NCBI GenBank assembly: GCA_963691705.1
Contig: OY829538.1
Location: 81,102,781 to 81,166,780, forward strand
DNA from: Viola odorata
Lineage: Eukaryota > Streptophyta > Magnoliopsida > Malpighiales > Violaceae
Length of the DNA: 64,000 bases
Reading direction: 5' to 3'
Notes under the pieces: generated by a model
What the model was told of the DNA's origin: nothing
Seen by the model: only the letters and a program-made list of their open reading frames with translations
Database searches by the model: none
In this document: positions 15,194 to 25,686 of the stretch, piece by piece
Position numbering within the stretch: the first letter of the stretch is position 1
Layout of the letters: each line of letters opens with the position of its first letter
Made by a program: the position numbers and the translations under genes

Positions 15194-15262
15194 ATTTCTC
15201 AATGCTAACTAATAACCACTTCTTCTTCTACAATTAAGAAAAAAGAGACCCACTAAGAAAAA

Positions 15263-15271
15263 CTATTTATA
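15263..15271 (-). promoter_or_regulatory. Putative TATA box of the complete LRR kinase gene
   Basis: TATAAATAG on the minus strand, 70 bp upstream of the ATG at 15193. Position and sequence fit a plant TATA box. No other evidence. Confidence 0.5.
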
Positions 15272-16749
15272 CTGCCATTTACGTAGTTACAATTTAATGA
15301 ATGAGTTGAAAATTCTACTCAAATTGCTCCAAACACATTTGGGTGTTTCTTTTCTTATCTTTCATTTCATTGACTGTGAACAGTGTGAAAAATAAAATAC
15401 TACTTTTATTTGAGAAAAAAATAATATTTCCAATATTGTTTTTGCATGTCTTGGCATTGAACTAATGTTTCGTACCTGTCGTACCGCAACTCTTTCTACG
15501 AAACGCGTCATAATTCTCCTAAACCACGTCATCTCCTTTGAACAAACAAAATATTCTCTTTTTTCCTTTGTTAATTAGTAAATTTTATGTTATTTTTCTT
15601 TTTTTTCCAATCTTTTCGAGTATCATATTATCGAGCTTATACGGAATAATTAATATCAATTGTTTTCGTGTAATAGATTAATAATGTTTGCTCTACTACC
15701 TTACCGAAATTTAAAATAATAATAATACAACTATTTTTCTAAGCTTATATTAGGAATATATAATTATTAAATACCCACAAATGCGTGCGCCGTACAAAAT
15801 AATGTACTCCCATTTTTGGCGCGTGAGTTTTCTCTAAAAATAGAAAAACGTTTTGCATCATTTTTTAGGTATACGGAGTCAATGTGCTTACACGGAGGTT
15901 GATGTGGATTTAAAGATAACGACTCTCTTTTTTCAACTAAGTTGTTGTGCATTTTTTCTTTTGGTAAGGCGTTCTCACCAAGCGAAATTATTTTTTTCTA
16001 AGGACTTAAAAAGAAGATTTTTTGAAAAAAAAACAGATAATTATTTACCGTATTTGCTTAGCTCGCTCACATGAATTCGATTCGATTCGAATTAATCAAT
16101 CTATTGAAAAATAACGTATGTGGCGTAACCGTGTTTGTATGTAATGTTCAAATTATTTATTGAGTTGTGTTCAAGAGATTAAACAAATTGATGAGTTAGC
16201 TTGAAAACTACTTCACTTTCATTTTTATTAGTGATCTTATAATTTTAGGGTATTAATTAATTATGTGAGTCTATGTCACTCCAAATATAACCTTTGTTTT
16301 TTTAAATGTGTAGAATTGATTTTAAGTTTATTTAGGTTTTATCAATCTCTCATAATAAAAGGTGAGAGTAAAATAAAAATAAAAAAAGACCAATTTTGAA
16401 ATGATGATGTAATTGCCTAATTAGTTCAGTTTTATAATCATAGTTAAAAATCAAGAGTGTGATTCGAACGTTAAATAATGCATATAAATATTATGTTAAA
16501 TTTACAGCTTAATTTCTCAATTAACTATTTTTTTTAGGACGTGTGAGACTCATGATATCGAATAGCTATATTGAACTCAACTAATTTGGAATATGAATTA
16601 CAACTTTCATGCCCCCGAGAGGGAGAGCTATCTCATTGATATAGAGCTACAAATGAGTAAGAAGGTTCAAACTAAAACTCATGACAATGCTTAAAATTTG
16701 ACATTTTTTTAAAATTTAAGTTAGGCTCAAACTCGACTTTAATCTAATA

Positions 16750-16844
16750 CTCTCTCTGGTCTCCAAAGAACGTCGTTTACTATTCCAGCTGCATTGAAAT
16801 GCGTGTCAGAATAGTAAACGACATTCTTTGGAGACCAGATGGAG
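16750..16844. mobile_element. Stowaway-like MITE (95 bp), near-perfect hairpin
   Basis: Starts CTCTCTCTGGTCTCCAAAG and ends CTTTGGAGACCAGATGGAG. The arms pair over roughly 35 bp with only a few mismatches around a short loop. TA dinucleotides flank both sides (16748-16749 and 16845-16846), as expected for Tc1/mariner-type Stowaway elements. There is no coding capacity. Confidence 0.75.
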
Positions 16845-17292
16845 TATGTTTATTTACTCGATATAAGTTTAATCGAATTTGACTCATTATTCCTTGGTTA
16901 ATATAAAATATAAACTGTTGTATAATGAAGTTTAATCAACAAAGTATGAATTTAACTCATGTTTTCAAACAAAACGAATTCAACTATACTTAAAACTCGA
17001 CTCATTATGTAATGAACTCCATTAATAAGTTTGAGTTTTATTTGTATGAATTTTAATGATTTATGATTTATTAACAGATAATCTTATTTGAAATGAGCTA
17101 TATTATACTTAAAAAATACCATTAAAACCTATGGGCTCTACTCTTGGGTTGGATGTTTTTTATCAAATTGGGTTGGGCTTTATTTACGATTTTTATCCAC
17201 AAAAAATTGCTTTACTTATATGAAACAAAAATACTACTACTAAAAATACCCATCCGTAACTTATAAGGGAATCATAACCGTTCGGATGCTAA

Positions 17293-17298
17293 CACGTG
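17293..17298. promoter_or_regulatory. G-box/ABRE-like CACGTG upstream of the seipin gene
   Basis: CACGTGGC lies about 115 bp before the seipin ATG. ACGTGGC is the core of ABA-response elements bound by bZIP factors. One copy alone is weak evidence for regulation. Confidence 0.35.
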
Positions 17299-17409
17299 GC
17301 TGATAAAGCTGTACGATTTTTAACGGTTTTGTTCGTCGAAGAGAACGAAAAGAACATTCGCCGGTTTCAGCCTCTAAATTTTGCTCCATATTTTGTCACG
17401 TAAAATCTA

Positions 17410-19471
17410 ATGGAGCCACCGAATCAAGATGACGCCCATGAAGATTCCTTCTTCGACGCCGGCGAAGACTTCCAATCTGACGATTGTGATGCAACTTCTG
17501 ACCAATCGGATCAACTCACCTCAGCTTCCACCCTATCTGAATCCTCGCCGTCGATTTCCTCTCCGGCCACCACTCTTCGGCGCCGTTCACGGGTTTCCAG
17601 TGCCTCTTCGAAAGAATTGGATGCGGATTCCTCTTCAATGAAGCCTGAGAGGTTTCATGACTGCAAAACCAGGTTTGTTAGAGGGAAAAGGTACAAGCTT
17701 AATCGAGATGGCAATGAATCGACTCGGCCGAGTTGGGATTTGGTCGACTCGGATAGGGTTGATTCAGTTGAGGATGAGAAGGAGGTGGGGGAGACAGAAA
17801 TTTCGACGGTGACGACGGAGAAGAATGATGAGCGGGGTAGTCATTCGGTTGACTCAGCTGTTGAACCTGGTGATTCTGCTGATTCTAGTTTTCTATTGTT
17901 TATTGCTGGATTAGTTATTAAGGCAGTTGGGCTTCAATTGAATTTATTTATTTATTTTATCAAACTTCCTGTGTTGGTTCTGTATTGGAGTTTCGTCTGT
18001 GTTACTGATCCATTTGGGGCTATACGGCGCAGTAGAGGGTTTATAATGGGAAAGATTGATTCTTTATGTAAATTGGTTGGCGGCGCTTTTGGTTTGTTCA
18101 TAAATGACTGGTTGAAGGAGCATGAACCAGTATGGAATTTTTTCGTGCGGTTCGGGTGGGGTTTGTTCTGGTCTGCTTATGTATGTATCGTTTTGTGTGG
18201 ATTATTGTTGTTTTCAATCATGCTTAGTGGGTTTTTGATGAGGTATTTGGTGGAGGAGCCAATGCAAGTGAAAGAAGTTCTGAATTTTGATTACACCAAG
18301 AACAGTCCGGCTGCACTCGTGCCAATAATATCTTGCAGTGGTGTAGGTTGTGGGGCGAATTGTATGGAAGAGGTTGGGGGTGTGAAGAGTTCACGTCATC
18401 GAGTTATACCAAATAATCACAAGCTGCAAACTACTATTTTGCTGACACTCCCAGAATCGGAGTATAACAAAAAACTTGGCATTTTTCAGGTACTCCTTTG
18501 TGTCATTGAAAATGAATTTTTCTGTGTTTTGGATTATATGTTACTTTTTCTAGTTTACATTTCATATGTGCTTTTATGAGTGAATGTACTTTGGCATGCT
18601 TCTTGAGATTTTGTGACTTTGGTTTCTGTAAGTTAGCTCTTGGCAAGGCTGTTGTAGTAACCTATGAAATTCTTGGATTATTACCTTGCATGACTGGGGC
18701 TGGTTGGTAGCTTTTTTGTGGGTGAAATTGCTGCTGAAACTATAGGGTAGGTGTTGTAATGCCCATATCTGCAAACTTTCTTATGTTAAGAACTCTTCTA
18801 TATAGGCATCAAAGCATAAACACTTAGAAGCTGCAAGAGTCGGGGTTTGAAATATTGATACAGAGAAGGAAGATGGTTATTTCTGTTTTAATGTTGTCCA
18901 TCTTTTTCATGCACTTTTAACCTATCCATCATGACCATGTATTATTACCCATTCTTATCTGACTCTGTTCATTGTTCATTCGAAGGTCCGAGTAGACTTT
19001 ATCTCAGTTGATGGTAAAATCCTAGCCAGCAAAAGCCATCCATGCATGTTAAAATTCAAAAGTGAGCCTATTCGCCTTCTGTTGACTCTATTCAAGATTG
19101 TGCCTCTTGTTGCTGGCTACATATCAGAATCGCAAAATGTGGAGTTGAAAATGAGAGGTTTTACTGAAGGGCATGTGCCGACGTCCTGCTTAAGAGTGTC
19201 AATTGAGCAACGAGCCGAGTTCCCAGATGGAGCAGGGATCCCTGAAATATACGATGCGTCCCTTAGACTAGAGTCTGAACTTCCTTTCTTTAAAAGGATT
19301 ATATGGTGTTGGAAGAAAACCTTGTTTGTATGGATAGCCATGGTATTGTTCACAGTGGAGCTTGTATTTGCTCTAATCTGTTGTGGAGCTATAATTATTC
19401 CAAGACGTAGGCGAGGAGATGGTTCTGCTTTCAACAATCCTACTCCAAACTATCTCCCACAACAGAGTTGA
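17410..19471 (+). CDS. SEI2: Seipin, SEIPIN2/3-like (lipid-droplet biogenesis)
   Basis: Two exons, 17410-18489 and 18986-19471, joined by a GT-AG intron in phase 0, give 521 aa. Seipins are ER membrane proteins that organise lipid-droplet formation at ER-droplet contact sites. The long acidic, Ser-rich N-terminus (about 1-155; EDSFFDAGEDF near residue 11) is the feature that separates plant SEIPIN2/3 from the shorter SEIPIN1. Hydrophobic segments lie near residues 160-198 and 253-280. A lumenal domain (about 285-465) follows, and a C-terminal TM is near 472-498, followed by a basic PRRRRG stretch. The ATG at 17410 opens the only long frame, and no upstream ATG competes close by. No defect seen. 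The intron is about 0.5 kb. Whether it is SEIPIN2 or 3 cannot be decided, because those names come from Arabidopsis duplicates. Confidence 0.9.
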
Positions 19472-20964
19472 TGACTTGGTTTCTATGTGCTTTGCTGACG
19501 ACGATAGAAGGAAAATTGGGATACCTAACTGCAGCACTAACTTGGTCATCACATTCACTCCTGTGATAGGTATGACATCCTTACATTAATGGTCCATCAA
19601 TTTTTTATTTCTTTATTTCTTGCATTTATATCATCATTGTTGCTGAAAAAGATTGTTTATTGATATCTCTGGCAACGATGTTCATGATAGAGATGTAGTT
19701 GATAATTTAGAAGATGCAGTGTGGAATTAGAACATTCTGAGAGATTCACTGTTGTTAAGCATGAAAACAGTATTTACTTTACGTTGATTCTTATTCGGTA
19801 GTGAATGGTCAATCATTATAATGACTGGAAGTTTCTATTTTTCCTTTTCCTTTTTTGGATGGGAAATAACACGATATTTGTAAAGAATTTTAGAACGGAC
19901 CACCAAGTTTTTTTCAGTTCTTTGATTGGTCTGAAAGCGGCATCAAAGTTGCATTTACTAGTTGTAGATCTGGAACTGGTTATAAAACCAAATAAATAGA
20001 CAAGGGAATAGATAGATTTCCTACAAGTATTAGACCCCCCTACAAATTTATGGTTCTCAGTATGAGTTCCATAAATTATGGTTTGCAGTTGCACTTAATG
20101 ATGGAACTACATTTTGATGGTCAAGTGATGAGGTGGATGAAGAGGACTTGCATGTGACTGCATTTAGAGCATCCAACCGGCATACGAGAGCTCCATTGGA
20201 TGGAAAGAAAGAATTGAAATGCCAACATCAAACCTCTGTTTGAGAATGTGAAACATTTTAAAGAAACATGACCTGGTACTCTGTTTTTCCTTCATTTTCT
20301 CTAATGTGATGCTTGTGAGTGTATGGATAACAAGAAAAATGTAACTTCTCTAGATGATGAATGCAGACTGATCATGTGATTTATGTTAAGTTTTGTTGGG
20401 AATTCCAAGTATTGTTTATCCATTTCATAGGATTGGCAGCGAGTATACCATGTATGCATCTTTTTTTCCCTTATGGATCACGACAGGACACAGGAAATAA
20501 GGAAACTGCCCAAAGAAAATAAAACAAGAGGCTAAAGTTTAAACCTTTTGATGTTGCTTTCTGTTAGTATTATGTTGTTGCTTTTTTAGTACCTATGATC
20601 TTTGAGAGTCGGGTCTTGAGTTCGAGTCTCCAGAGACTGTCAGCTTATTCTTACATTCTACTCACATAAATCTTGCGATCCACTCTAGGTCTTACTATTG
20701 GACATAAGTGCTCATGTGAACACTGAATAGGGTGCAAGTGTGCGAGGTGCTAGATGTTACTCTAAGAGTACCCAAGAAATTTCGGCCGTGTATGGCAAAA
20801 TGGGGTGTGAAAAGGGGAAGCATTTTGGATTGTTTTTGTCTAATCGAACTCCGGTAGAACAACAATGGAAGTCTTTCCCTTATAGAGTTCATTACATAGT
20901 ACAAACCATTTTTGTTGGTTGAAGCATAGAAACTAGGAAAATGAGAGAGAGCATAGTTTTGATT
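19472..20964. other. Intergenic between seipin and aquaporin (convergent 3' ends)
   Basis: Holds the 3' UTRs of two convergent genes. At about 20590-20700 the stretch with GAGTTCGAGTCTCC looks like a tRNA B-box and may be a decayed SINE, but no A-box or ends could be found. No gene supported. Confidence 0.4.
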
Positions 20965-22817
20965 TTAAGGACGTGCCCTTGTCTTTAGGAAAGAAGCACT
21001 CTTGGTGATCTCGCGCAAGGGCTTGTCTGTGTACCTAACCATGTTGTAGACCCATGCACCGACCTGAGCTCCGAGTACAGGCGATACCATGTAAACCCAT
21101 ATTCCTTTGTACTGGTGCCAAACAAATGCCGGCCCCAAAGTTCTTGCCGGGTTCATTGATGCCCCTGAAATGGGCCTGCAAAACAACCACACCAACACAA
21201 ATATATGGATTAGGACTTCATTTTCGGTCTTCCCAAGTGCTCTCTTTATGCTGTAAATACTAATCTCATTCGAATATAGTCAGGTTTTAAAAGGATAAAT
21301 TTCTTTTAGGGCTCGATAAGTTGAAAATTTCACTAGCACATCAACACAAATATACATATTACGACTTCCTTCTCTTTTTGATCTACCCAAGTGCTCTCTT
21401 TGCCCTTACGACGGATACTAATCTTATTTGAGAATGATCGAGCATTAAATGAGTGGTTCGGGGCCGATAAAGTGATAAATAATAATACCATTTTATTAGC
21501 ACATATAGCGTTTTTGTTAAGTTAATTACCCTGCAAATTGCACATTAAGAAGAACGGTTGAGCCAACAGCAAGACCAGCAAGTTCACCAATCTGCAAAAC
21601 CAAACACAGAAAAAAAAACAATGGAATAATTCAAATCTTCCAACAATATGATTAATTATTTTTTAATAAAGTAATACAAATGTCAATTGGTTGGCTACTG
21701 AATTACCAAACTTTATTAGGTAACAATATCCACTATTTACTTATTCAGGTCAAAATTGAGAATCGTGTATTTGAGCTAAGAATAGAAACTTACGGCTCTG
21801 TTATCAGTGGCTACTCCTGAGATGACAAACATGAGATAGAATGTGAGGATAAACTCAACCACAAAAGATTGCATGTTTGATCCGGCCGGAACTGTCCCGG
21901 TGAAGTGATTCTGCTCGCCGGTGAATATCAATCTGATCGTTCCGGCCGCTAGAGTTGATCCGATCACTTGGCAAGCTACATAAGCAGGAACCTACACAAG
22001 ACCCCAAAATATGCAAAAACAGGGGAAAACAGAGATTATGACACACAAGAATCCAAAATACAAATACAGGGGAAAACAGAGATTACAATGCACAGAAATA
22101 GATAAGAAAACCCAAATCAAAAACAGGGGAAAGCAGAGATTAAAAACCAAACCCGAATTCAAAAACAGGGGAAAACAGAGATTACAATACATAATACAGA
22201 GACCCAAAATGCAATAAAAACAGTGGAAAACAGAGATTATAATGCATAGACATTATCAAAATGGAAAGAGAAGGCAGGAAAAAACAGGAAAATTGTTTCT
22301 TTTTTTTGCTTACATGTTTCCATGGAAATCGTCTGCAAGTGGCAAATGCAAGGGTGACAGCTGGGTTGAAATGGGCACCAGAGATGTGACCAACAGAGTA
22401 GACCAGAACCACCACAGCCAATCCCCACACAATTGATATTCCGGTGAGCGATACAACTTTGTCGAAGTTCAGATTCGTCGCGACAGCCATACAACCAGCA
22501 AATATCAAGAAATAGGTTCCAAACAACTCCGCAACCAACTGCCAAAATCATTCATCAATCATCGCAATCCCTTTATAGAAATAAAATAAAATGGCTAAAA
22601 CTTTGTAAGGAAAGAAAAGATTGAGTCTTGTTGATGGTAACATCAAATTATACAAAAAGGGTATCGGTTAAATATAAAAAACACTCACTTTCTGCGCGAA
22701 TGGAACAGAGAAGGTCAAGACTGAAACTTCATTTTGGTTGGGGGAAGGAGGAAGAGGATTTTCATCTTCTATCTCCAGAACAACTCCATTGTTAGGATGA
22801 ACTGAGTTATCAGCCAT
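20965..22817 (-). CDS. NIP1: NIP1-type aquaporin (nodulin-26-like intrinsic protein), copy 1
   Basis: Five exons (22689-22817, 22314-22538, 21794-21991, 21530-21591, 20965-21175) with GT-AG introns give 274 aa. It is a six-TM major intrinsic protein that conducts water, glycerol or metalloids, in the plasma or ER membrane. Both half-helix motifs are NPA (SGAHFNPAVT at about residues 97-105; ASMNPAR at 210-216). The expected selectivity-filter residues are Trp in SIVWGLAV (residue 81), Ala in SGASM and Arg216. With a Val in FVVEF this fits the W/V/A/R filter of NIP subgroup I; the Val assignment is inferred. The C-terminus, YTDKPLREITKSASFLK, carries a Ser context typical of CDPK-phosphorylated NIP1 tails. 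The ATG at 22815-22817 is chosen because the conserved N-terminus starts there; an upstream in-frame start would add unconserved sequence. Tandem with the gene at 25687-27841. Confidence 0.93.
22010..22256. repeat. Intronic minisatellite in NIP copy 1 (about 5 units)
   Basis: Five spaced copies of a core close to ACAGGGGAAAACAGAGATTA lie in the second intron of the aquaporin gene, at about 22018, 22071, 22123, 22166 and 22219. Spacers of variable length contain TACAATGCA-like or similar sequence. It is absent from the corresponding intron of the neighbouring NIP gene as far as I can see, so it expanded after the duplication. Confidence 0.8.
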
Positions 22818-23958
22818 GGTTTCTTTTAGCAATTTTTCTCTCAGAAAAACAGAGTCCTTGAAAGCAAAAGGAAAGAGACAAGATAAGCAAGAAGATTGTA
22901 TTTTTTGGATTAGCTCTCGTGTGTTACACTTACACCTATGGAGCATGGAAGATAGAACCAGGCAAGAAAGATCAAACTCTTGGATTATATAAGAAAAGGC
23001 ACAACAACAAAAAAAGCTAATTGTCTTTGTTTATTTCCAAATTAGTTTTTCGATTTCATTCCTATCCAGTATCACGACACAATTTCCAAAATTCCTGATA
23101 GGTAGTATCTTTTTTCTGTTTTTCATCCCAATATAAAGTCTTAATTTCAATTTTTATGGTTATCAAAAGAAAAAATAATAATTTAATTTCTTTTAAATAG
23201 TTTTTCTTTTTTCTTTTTCTTTTATAGGGAGGGAGAGAGGACTCTATCCATGTGTCTTTAATTACCCTTGATTACGGATAAGATCATTTTAAGACTAACT
23301 ATTTAAAGAGTAGAATTAGGATAAATGACATTGTTAGTACAAAATTTTGACCAAAGTAATTGCAAGGATAAGATTATGTTGTTTTGAAAACAATTTGCAT
23401 TGATTGTGCACTTTGAATGATGCATATTAGGGGAGAAATGAGGCATACAAATGGTTTTTTTTAAATAGATTTGTCCGAATAACAAACTGAGTCGATGCAG
23501 TAATGAAAATTTTCATCATTTTAGATAGAGTTTTAATAACGTTATCACTATTAAAAAGGTTTTAATTTGATGTGATGAAATTGTAATGGTTTTACTTGAA
23601 GTGACGGGTCTTGATACTTCTGTAACAAAGGAATATTTTTTTTCTAGCATGGTTATATTGCATAAGTTTCATTGAGTGATTTGAAGGGCTTAATTGCGAC
23701 ATTTCTAATTAAAGGATGAAATTGAGAATCACGTACAAATTAAACGGTGAGGATTTGTGGGTTTTCCTCTAATCAATTATAAATCACACACATCTAATGA
23801 TAGACAAATCATGTAATTATGACTGAGGCAACAACGCTATTTGCGCACTTTATAGAGTACAAAATAAGTATTTGTTAATCAGATATTTATTTATATGATT
23901 TTTTTTTAGAGAATGCAAACATCAATAATAAAATTATTATGGAAGAATAAAAAATTTA
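22818..23958. other. Intergenic, upstream of NIP copy 1
   Basis: Promoter side of the left aquaporin gene. TTATATAA-like sequence at about 22984-22992 on the minus strand could be its TATA box, about 170 bp before the ATG. Nothing else supportable. Confidence 0.4.
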
Positions 23959-24951
23959 GGTAGCGTTTGATTGCCGGAATCAAGGAGGAAAGTGACTCGG
24001 GAATCTGAGATTCCGAAATTTATTGCGTTTGGTTGCAACAAGGAATCACTCTCCCCAGGAATCTAACTTTCCTTGACCGCCTTGACTTTCCAAAAAATAG
24101 GGGAAAGTGATTCCTTGGCTAGGGGGTGGGGAGAGTGATTCCCCCCTATAGGGAAAGTTATTTTTTTTGTTTGTTAAATGACATATTTGTCCAAAATTAA
24201 TTATAAAAAATAACCTAATAAAGCGTCTCTTCCTTCTCTATTTTCTAAAACTTCGACAAATTATATTAATTACATAAAAATTATAATTAATTACATAAAA
24301 ATTATTTTAATTACATAAAAATTATAATAATTACATAAAAATTAGAATAATCACATAAAAATTACATAGTAATGATGTAAATAATAATAGGTAGAAGAAA
24401 ATACGGTTAGGAACGGGAACAAATCATCCAAGAAATCCCGATCCTAAATTTGTCTATTGTTGCAGTTATATTTGTTTGCATTGCTAGAACAATGTGTCAT
24501 ATTTTGTTATAACAAGGACTCTAATACGAAGGTTATGTCATTTGTCATTTCTTTAACCTGCAAAAAAACCATAGTTATAAAACAAACTCATTTGATATTT
24601 TGATTGTTGAAAGATAAACAATTAAATAGAGAGAAAGTCTAACGTGTTTAGAGGAAATTGTGTAGCACAATATATATAGAAAATAATAATTATACACTTA
24701 ACAAGATAACAAAAGACACCTAACAAGATAACAAAGACACAAATATAGAAAATGATAAAGTAGTTATTTTCCTTACTTTTCTTGAGGATTCCCAAATACA
24801 AAACAAACACAATAATGTTACTTTTCATGGAATTTTAAATCTCAACCAAACACAAAAAACTAACATTCCCCTCAATCACTCTCCCGAGTATCATTCTCCC
24901 GGGAGAGTGATTCAAAGGGGGAAAGTAGCATTCTGTGAACCAAACGCTACC
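23959..24951. mobile_element. Non-autonomous PIF/Harbinger-like element, 993 bp
   Basis: The left end reads GGTAGCGTTTGATTG and the right end, inverted, GGTAGCGTTTGGTTC. The terminal inverted repeats are thus about 14 bp with one mismatch. The 3-bp TTA flanks both sides (23956-23958 and 24952-24954), the target-site duplication typical of PIF/Harbinger transposons. Subterminal blocks rich in GGAATCACTCTCCC and its complement occur near both ends. No transposase reading frame is present; the longest internal frame is a low-complexity 68-codon stretch. It must have been moved by a relative's transposase. Confidence 0.8.
24258..24366. repeat. AT-rich tandem repeat inside the PIF/Harbinger-like element
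   Basis: About six imperfect copies of an AATTACATAAAAATTA-like unit of roughly 18-21 bp, located in the centre of the element at 23959-24951. Confidence 0.8.
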
Positions 24952-24964
24952 TTAATGTGAAATT

Positions 24965-25145
24965 TGTTGGGGGTGTGCGAACTAAAATCCCACATCGGAA
25001 AGATGAGAGAAATAAAACTAAATATAAGAGGGGCGAATCTTCTTAATGGAATGAGGCCTTTTGTGAAAACCGTGCGGGTTTAGGCCCAAAGCAGACAGTA
25101 TCATTCCATTAAGAGAGATTCGAGTGAGTCTTTATTTCTCCAACA
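24965..25145. mobile_element. Solo LTR of a small LTR retrotransposon (TRIM-like), 181 bp
   Basis: Starts TGTTGG and ends CCAACA, the TG...CA termini of LTRs. It is flanked by identical 5-bp direct repeats AAATT (24960-24964 and 25146-25150), the target-site duplication made by integrase. No second LTR, primer-binding site or internal domain follows, so this is a solo LTR left by recombination. Inside, AATCTTCTTAATGGAATGA and a near-perfect inverted copy (about 25101-25123) can form a hairpin around a GC-richer loop. The sequence resembles the short LTRs of plant TRIM families (CCCACATCGGAAAGATGAGAG), recalled from memory and not searched. Confidence 0.82.
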
Positions 25146-25686
25146 AAATTAAGATAGTATTAAACTTGATAGTGTATTTCACACAAATTATTGACATATT
25201 GGAAGAAATTAAACTGATTCATAAATATTATGTCATTGTGTTTTTATAGTGGATTGGAAGAAATTAAACTCTATTTCACCAAGTTAATGAGGGTAAAAAA
25301 AAATTGTCCCTCGTTAGCCAGTGATCACTCATGTAATTATTTTTAGTTCATAATTTGTTAAGGTACTCCCTGTCAATGTTGGTATGGTTGTAATTTATTC
25401 TGTTTTTTATACTCGAGCTTAAAATTTATATTTAAAAATAGATGAAAATATTATTTTTCAAACTCGAATACGAGCACCTCTCGATAAGTTAAAACAGAGT
25501 TTTTGATTCCATTTTTTGAAACATGAAGCGAAGGGCTATTTTTTTTTTGTCCCTTCTACGTTACATTTTGATGAAGCATACGTTAGGAGATGTTATATTC
25601 TAGAAATGTAAAAAGTCCCTTTTGTATAATAAGGGAAACTAAATATACAAATACCGAAACATTATACTATATCTTAAAATGTATGT
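25146..25686. other. Intergenic, 3' of NIP copy 2
   Basis: AT-rich; holds the 3' UTR region of the right aquaporin gene. No gene or element supported. Confidence 0.4.

Larger units (their letters stand above)
15194..17409. other. Intergenic, divergent promoter region between kinase and seipin genes
   Basis: About 2.2 kb between divergently transcribed genes, so it holds both promoters. Apart from the MITE at 16750-16844, the TATA box at 15263 and the G-box at 17293, no gene or repeat could be supported. AT-rich throughout. Confidence 0.5.

Noticed and set aside
20590..20700. tRNA gene or SINE suggested by GAGTTCGAGTCTCC
   Set aside because: B-box-like sequence alone; no A-box, no cloverleaf, no ends.
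24622..24828. 68-codon frame inside the Harbinger-like element as a possible transposase
   Set aside because: AT-driven hydrophobic low-complexity sequence with no DDE or Myb-like motif.
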